This document shows positions 61,569 through 64,000 of a stretch of DNA of 64,000 nt, piece after piece. Location: NCBI RefSeq assembly GCF_024519285.1, contig NZ_JAMZCY010000007.1:62001-126000 (forward strand). Reading direction: 5' to 3'. The notes under the pieces are model-generated. The model had not been told where the DNA came from. It did no database searches and worked only from the letters and a program-made list of their open reading frames with translations. A program made the translations under genes and the position numbers. The DNA is from Cohnella sp. WQ 127256 (GTDB lineage Bacteria; Bacillota; Bacilli; Paenibacillales; Paenibacillaceae). Position 1 is the stretch's first letter; each line of letters begins with the position of its first letter.

Positions 61569-61612
61569 AAGGAGCTAGCCTTAAAGTCATTGTGACTGGG
61601 CTAGCTCCTTTT
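61569..61612 (+). terminator. Terminator after the aldolase-domain gene
   Basis: AAGGAGCTAGCC and GGCTAGCTCCTT form a perfect 12-bp stem with an inner AGTCA/TGACT pair, then TT. Confidence 0.92.
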
Positions 61613-61728
61613 GCATGTGGAAATTGACGAATTGACTTTATATAGCAACATCTGGAAACTATTACTCGACAAAATTCGCTCTGTGGGCTATTGTTTTGTA
61701 AAATGGTGGTAGATCTGGAGGGGGTTAA

Positions 61729-62304
61729 GTGTTGATTTCTCAATTGGAAAACCGTAAACGATTGCCGCCATTAACTCCAGAGCATATCTGGCATCCCGGC
61801 TTGGATGTAGAAATTGCAGCATTGTCAGAAGCGGAGCTGGGAGATGGGCTCCCTGATGGCTACCAGTCGGCGCGAGCGTGGAAAGCTGCGCTCCATCTAT
61901 GGAATGACAGCTTGAGTGCGGCGCATGTTCTCGTAGAGCACTTAATGACTTCAACTGGATCAGCATTGCATGGGATCATACACCGGCGAGAAGGCGACTA
62001 TGACAACGCGAAATATTGGTTTCATCATGCAGGTGATCATCCTGCATTCCACAGCCTCCAAATAAGAACGACAAGGTTCTTAAGGGAACAAAAGATTTCT
62101 CAAGGACCCTTAAGGGATGTATTCGACAAAATGTCCTCACAGGGAAGCTGGAATCCTTACTTATTTATAAATGCAGTTGCCATTCAAGAAAATTATATCG
62201 ACGAAGGGCATCCCCGTGGCTTGCTTGAGCACATTCAGCATATGGAGCTTGAGGCGCTCATGCGATTTATCGAGGGTAGAATTGTTGTAGGCAATCGAAG
62301 TTAG
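61729..62304 (+). CDS. Conserved hypothetical protein with His-rich motif
   Basis: A GTG at 61729 follows GGAGGGGG. The 191-residue, mainly helical, soluble protein contains HGIIHRREGDYDNAKYWFHH (about residues 82-101) with several His and Trp residues, a block seen in uncharacterised bacterial and fungal proteins. No signal peptide or membrane segment. Metal binding by the His residues is possible but unproven. It is convergent with the MMPL gene, only 6 bases apart. Confidence 0.7.
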   Translation: MLISQLENRKRLPPLTPEHIWHPGLDVEIAALSEAELGDGLPDGYQSARAWKAALHLWNDSLSAAHVLVEHLMTSTGSALHGIIHRREGDYDNAKYWFHHAGDHPAFHSLQIRTTRFLREQKISQGPLRDVFDKMSSQGSWNPYLFINAVAIQENYIDEGHPRGLLEHIQHMELEALMRFIEGRIVVGNRS

Positions 62305-62310
62305 TCCCTA

Positions 62311-64000
62311 TTATTCTTTGTGACGAGCAGACCAAGGCCACCAGTTCGCTTCTCCAAGCAGGAATGCAAATGCCGGAACGATGAATGCCATGAACAGCGT
62401 AGCATATAGAAGTAAACCAATGACAGCACCTACTCCGATTTGCACAAGGGTGTCAACACCTGAAAAACTGAGCGCACCGAAGGTGCCTGCCATAATGACT
62501 GCTGCAGAGCTAATCACGCCTCCGGTCGTTCTCATTGCTTTGGTCATAGCTAATTTAACTTCTCCGGTGCGATGCTCTTCTTTGAAGCGGGCCATCAAGA
62601 AGATGCTATAATCAACGCCCAGAGCAACGATGATCAGGAAAATAAAGAAAGAAACCGTCCACGAAAGACCGGGGTAACCCATTATCCTCACAAACATAAA
62701 CTCCGTAATCCCCATTGTAATCAGGTAATTGAATCCGAGCGAGATCAACACATATAGGGGGGCAATAATAGAGCGAAGCAACAGCATGAGCACGATGGCA
62801 ATCCCTACGAGTACAAAAATAACCGTGCGGATAAAGTCTCGGGAAGATATTCCACGAAGCTCATTGTATTTGGCTGACACACCTGTACTATAAACTTCCG
62901 GATAAGCAAGTGATGTTGCGTTTAAACTTTTTCTCAGTTGCTGCGTAATCATCGGAATGGAATCCATGGCTTGATCGGAATAAGGGTTGGATTCTAGAAT
63001 AAGCTCGAACCTCGTCGTTAACCCATCTGGTGAAATGTAAAAGTCCAAAGCTTGTTGCGATAAGCTAGTGTTCGAAGACTCTGCAGCAGTCCCGTTTTCC
63101 GAGACTCCCTCATCTGGATTAGTGACTCGAATCAGATTGCTAAGCTGTGAAGCTATGATCTTACTAAAACCATCTTCCAATAGCCGGATAGAGGGGACGA
63201 TTCCGACGAGACCTTGACTTAATGGTGCTGCACCGAGCGCGATTGTTTTTAACCCTTCAATCAGTGACTGTTGTTCGTTAATAATCGATTTGATAATGTC
63301 CCCAATATCGATATTTGGCTGCTTTAGCTGTCCAGGAATCGTCAGCTTCTCTGGCTTGTGCCCGAGTGGTCGAGTCGCGCTGCGAACCTCTCTAACCTGA
63401 TCCGTCCTCGTAAGCTCGGAGCTAGCCTGCTCTAGAGCCGCAAGTCCCGATTTCGTACGCATGGATTGAGTAGAAGTGATGGCTACAGTAACAGGAAACA
63501 CTTCTCCTGAGCTAAACGCCTTCTCCACCTGACGGAAGCCGATGACAGACCCTAGTTGAGGGTTGATTTCAGAGATATCATCGAACGAGCGTTTTCCTTG
63601 GAAGAGCAAAGTTAATGGAGCGAGTAGGATCATAGCGGTGAGCAGGATAATGAGTGACCGCTTTGAGGTTATCGAAGCGAACTTCCCCCATAATCGTTTG
63701 TCGTCATGCTCCTTTGATCTTCCTAGACGATTAGGCCAGCAAATCGCTTTGCCAAATACTAGCAACAGGGCAGGAACAAGCGTTAACGCCGCAACGACAG
63801 TGACTAACATGCCGATAGATACACCGACCGCAGACCGAAATAAGCCGAACTCTGCCAAGCCAATGAGTAGGAAGGCAGTAAAGACGGTGCTTGCGGAGTA
63901 TATAATTGTTTTTCCTACTCCATTCATCATTCGGGCCATCGCAGCCTGTGTTTGATTATCGGCTCGGAGCTCCTCGCGATATCGTTGGATCATAAGGATG
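62311..64000 (-). CDS. MMPL-family RND transporter, N-terminal part outside the window
   Basis: The frame stays open to the window edge, so the start is missing; 563 residues are seen. Two MMPL membrane halves are visible: the first with RYREEL after the fourth helix, then GVGKTIIYSASTVFTAFLLIG, and the second with GVDYSIFLMARFKEEHRTGE and TGGVISSAAVIMAGTFGAL. Between them is a large extracytoplasmic loop (about residues 135-360). Gram-positive members move lipids, siderophores or drugs using the proton gradient. It ends 6 bases from the preceding convergent gene. Confidence 0.9.
   Translation of the reverse strand, partial: ILMIQRYREELRADNQTQAAMARMMNGVGKTIIYSASTVFTAFLLIGLAEFGLFRSAVGVSIGMLVTVVAALTLVPALLLVFGKAICWPNRLGRSKEHDDKRLWGKFASITSKRSLIILLTAMILLAPLTLLFQGKRSFDDISEINPQLGSVIGFRQVEKAFSSGEVFPVTVAITSTQSMRTKSGLAALEQASSELTRTDQVREVRSATRPLGHKPEKLTIPGQLKQPNIDIGDIIKSIINEQQSLIEGLKTIALGAAPLSQGLVGIVPSIRLLEDGFSKIIASQLSNLIRVTNPDEGVSENGTAAESSNTSLSQQALDFYISPDGLTTRFELILESNPYSDQAMDSIPMITQQLRKSLNATSLAYPEVYSTGVSAKYNELRGISSRDFIRTVIFVLVGIAIVLMLLLRSIIAPLYVLISLGFNYLITMGITEFMFVRIMGYPGLSWTVSFFIFLIIVALGVDYSIFLMARFKEEHRTGEVKLAMTKAMRTTGGVISSAAVIMAGTFGALSFSGVDTLVQIGVGAVIGLLLYATLFMAFIVPAFAFLLGEANWWPWSARHKE

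Overview
The window looks like chromosomal DNA of a low-to-moderate-GC, spore-forming Firmicute, most probably of the Paenibacillus/Cohnella group. The basis is the gene content: SLH-anchored surface proteins, CUT1 sugar ABC transporters of the LplB/LplC type without their own ATPase, many lipoproteins, a T-box leader before ilvB, an L20-type leader before infC-rpmI-rplT, a YtqA/YtqB pair, YtrA-type GntR regulation, an IDEAL-domain protein and a PAS-containing sporulation-type histidine kinase. Ribosome binding sites are strong (AGGAGG-like) and decide several TTG, GTG and one ATT start. No rRNA, tRNA, CRISPR array, prophage or intact insertion sequence was seen.

Layout. 1-1.8 kb: a truncated Cof-type HAD phosphatase (minus) and a Gfo/Idh/MocA dehydrogenase. 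1.8-13.9 kb: a glycan-use locus with a divergent LacI regulator, then GH130 enzyme, two permeases, a solute-binding lipoprotein, a DUF1861 beta-propeller protein and a 1639-residue SLH protein with a dockerin-like pair and an alpha/alpha-barrel-like region. 14-20.7 kb: a lipoprotein, GH1 beta-glucosidase, radical SAM/B12-binding protein, aldo-keto reductase, acetyl-xylan-esterase-like hydrolase. 20.8-24.6 kb (minus): MoaB, a membrane protein, mannose-6-phosphate isomerase, MnmM/YtqB and YtqA. 24.9-28.5 kb: a small protein, a YtrA-type regulator with ABC ATPase and permease, PAP2 phosphatase, MarR regulator.

28.5-32.3 kb: a divergent pair made of a CuA-type cupredoxin lipoprotein and a PQQ-type quinoprotein lipoprotein, followed by a third lipoprotein; both divergent promoters share sequence elements. 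This is the best candidate for a little-described system: a possible extracytoplasmic quinoprotein-to-copper electron-transfer module on a Gram-positive membrane. 32.4-39.7 kb: trmB, PAP2 phosphatase, a GT2 glycosyltransferase with a T-free tandem-repeat leader, infC-rpmI-rplT, an orphan solute-binding lipoprotein with an overlapping leader ORF, a small Sm-like FG-tail protein and a GNAT acetyltransferase.

39.8-47.8 kb: branched-chain amino acid biosynthesis (T-box, ilvB-ilvN-ilvC, leuA, an aminotransferase, leuB), lacking ilvD, leuC and leuD. 47.8-54.8 kb: a YkuU-like peroxiredoxin behind a PerR-like box, a zinc-ribbon-like protein, a PAS histidine kinase, an MFS transporter and a MalT-type LuxR regulator. 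54.9-64 kb: an RCC1/cadherin-like/SLH protein with very even internal DNA repeats, an IDEAL protein behind two matching palindromes, an aldo-keto reductase, a HesB-like protein, an aldolase-domain protein, an uncharacterised protein and an MMPL transporter cut by the window end.
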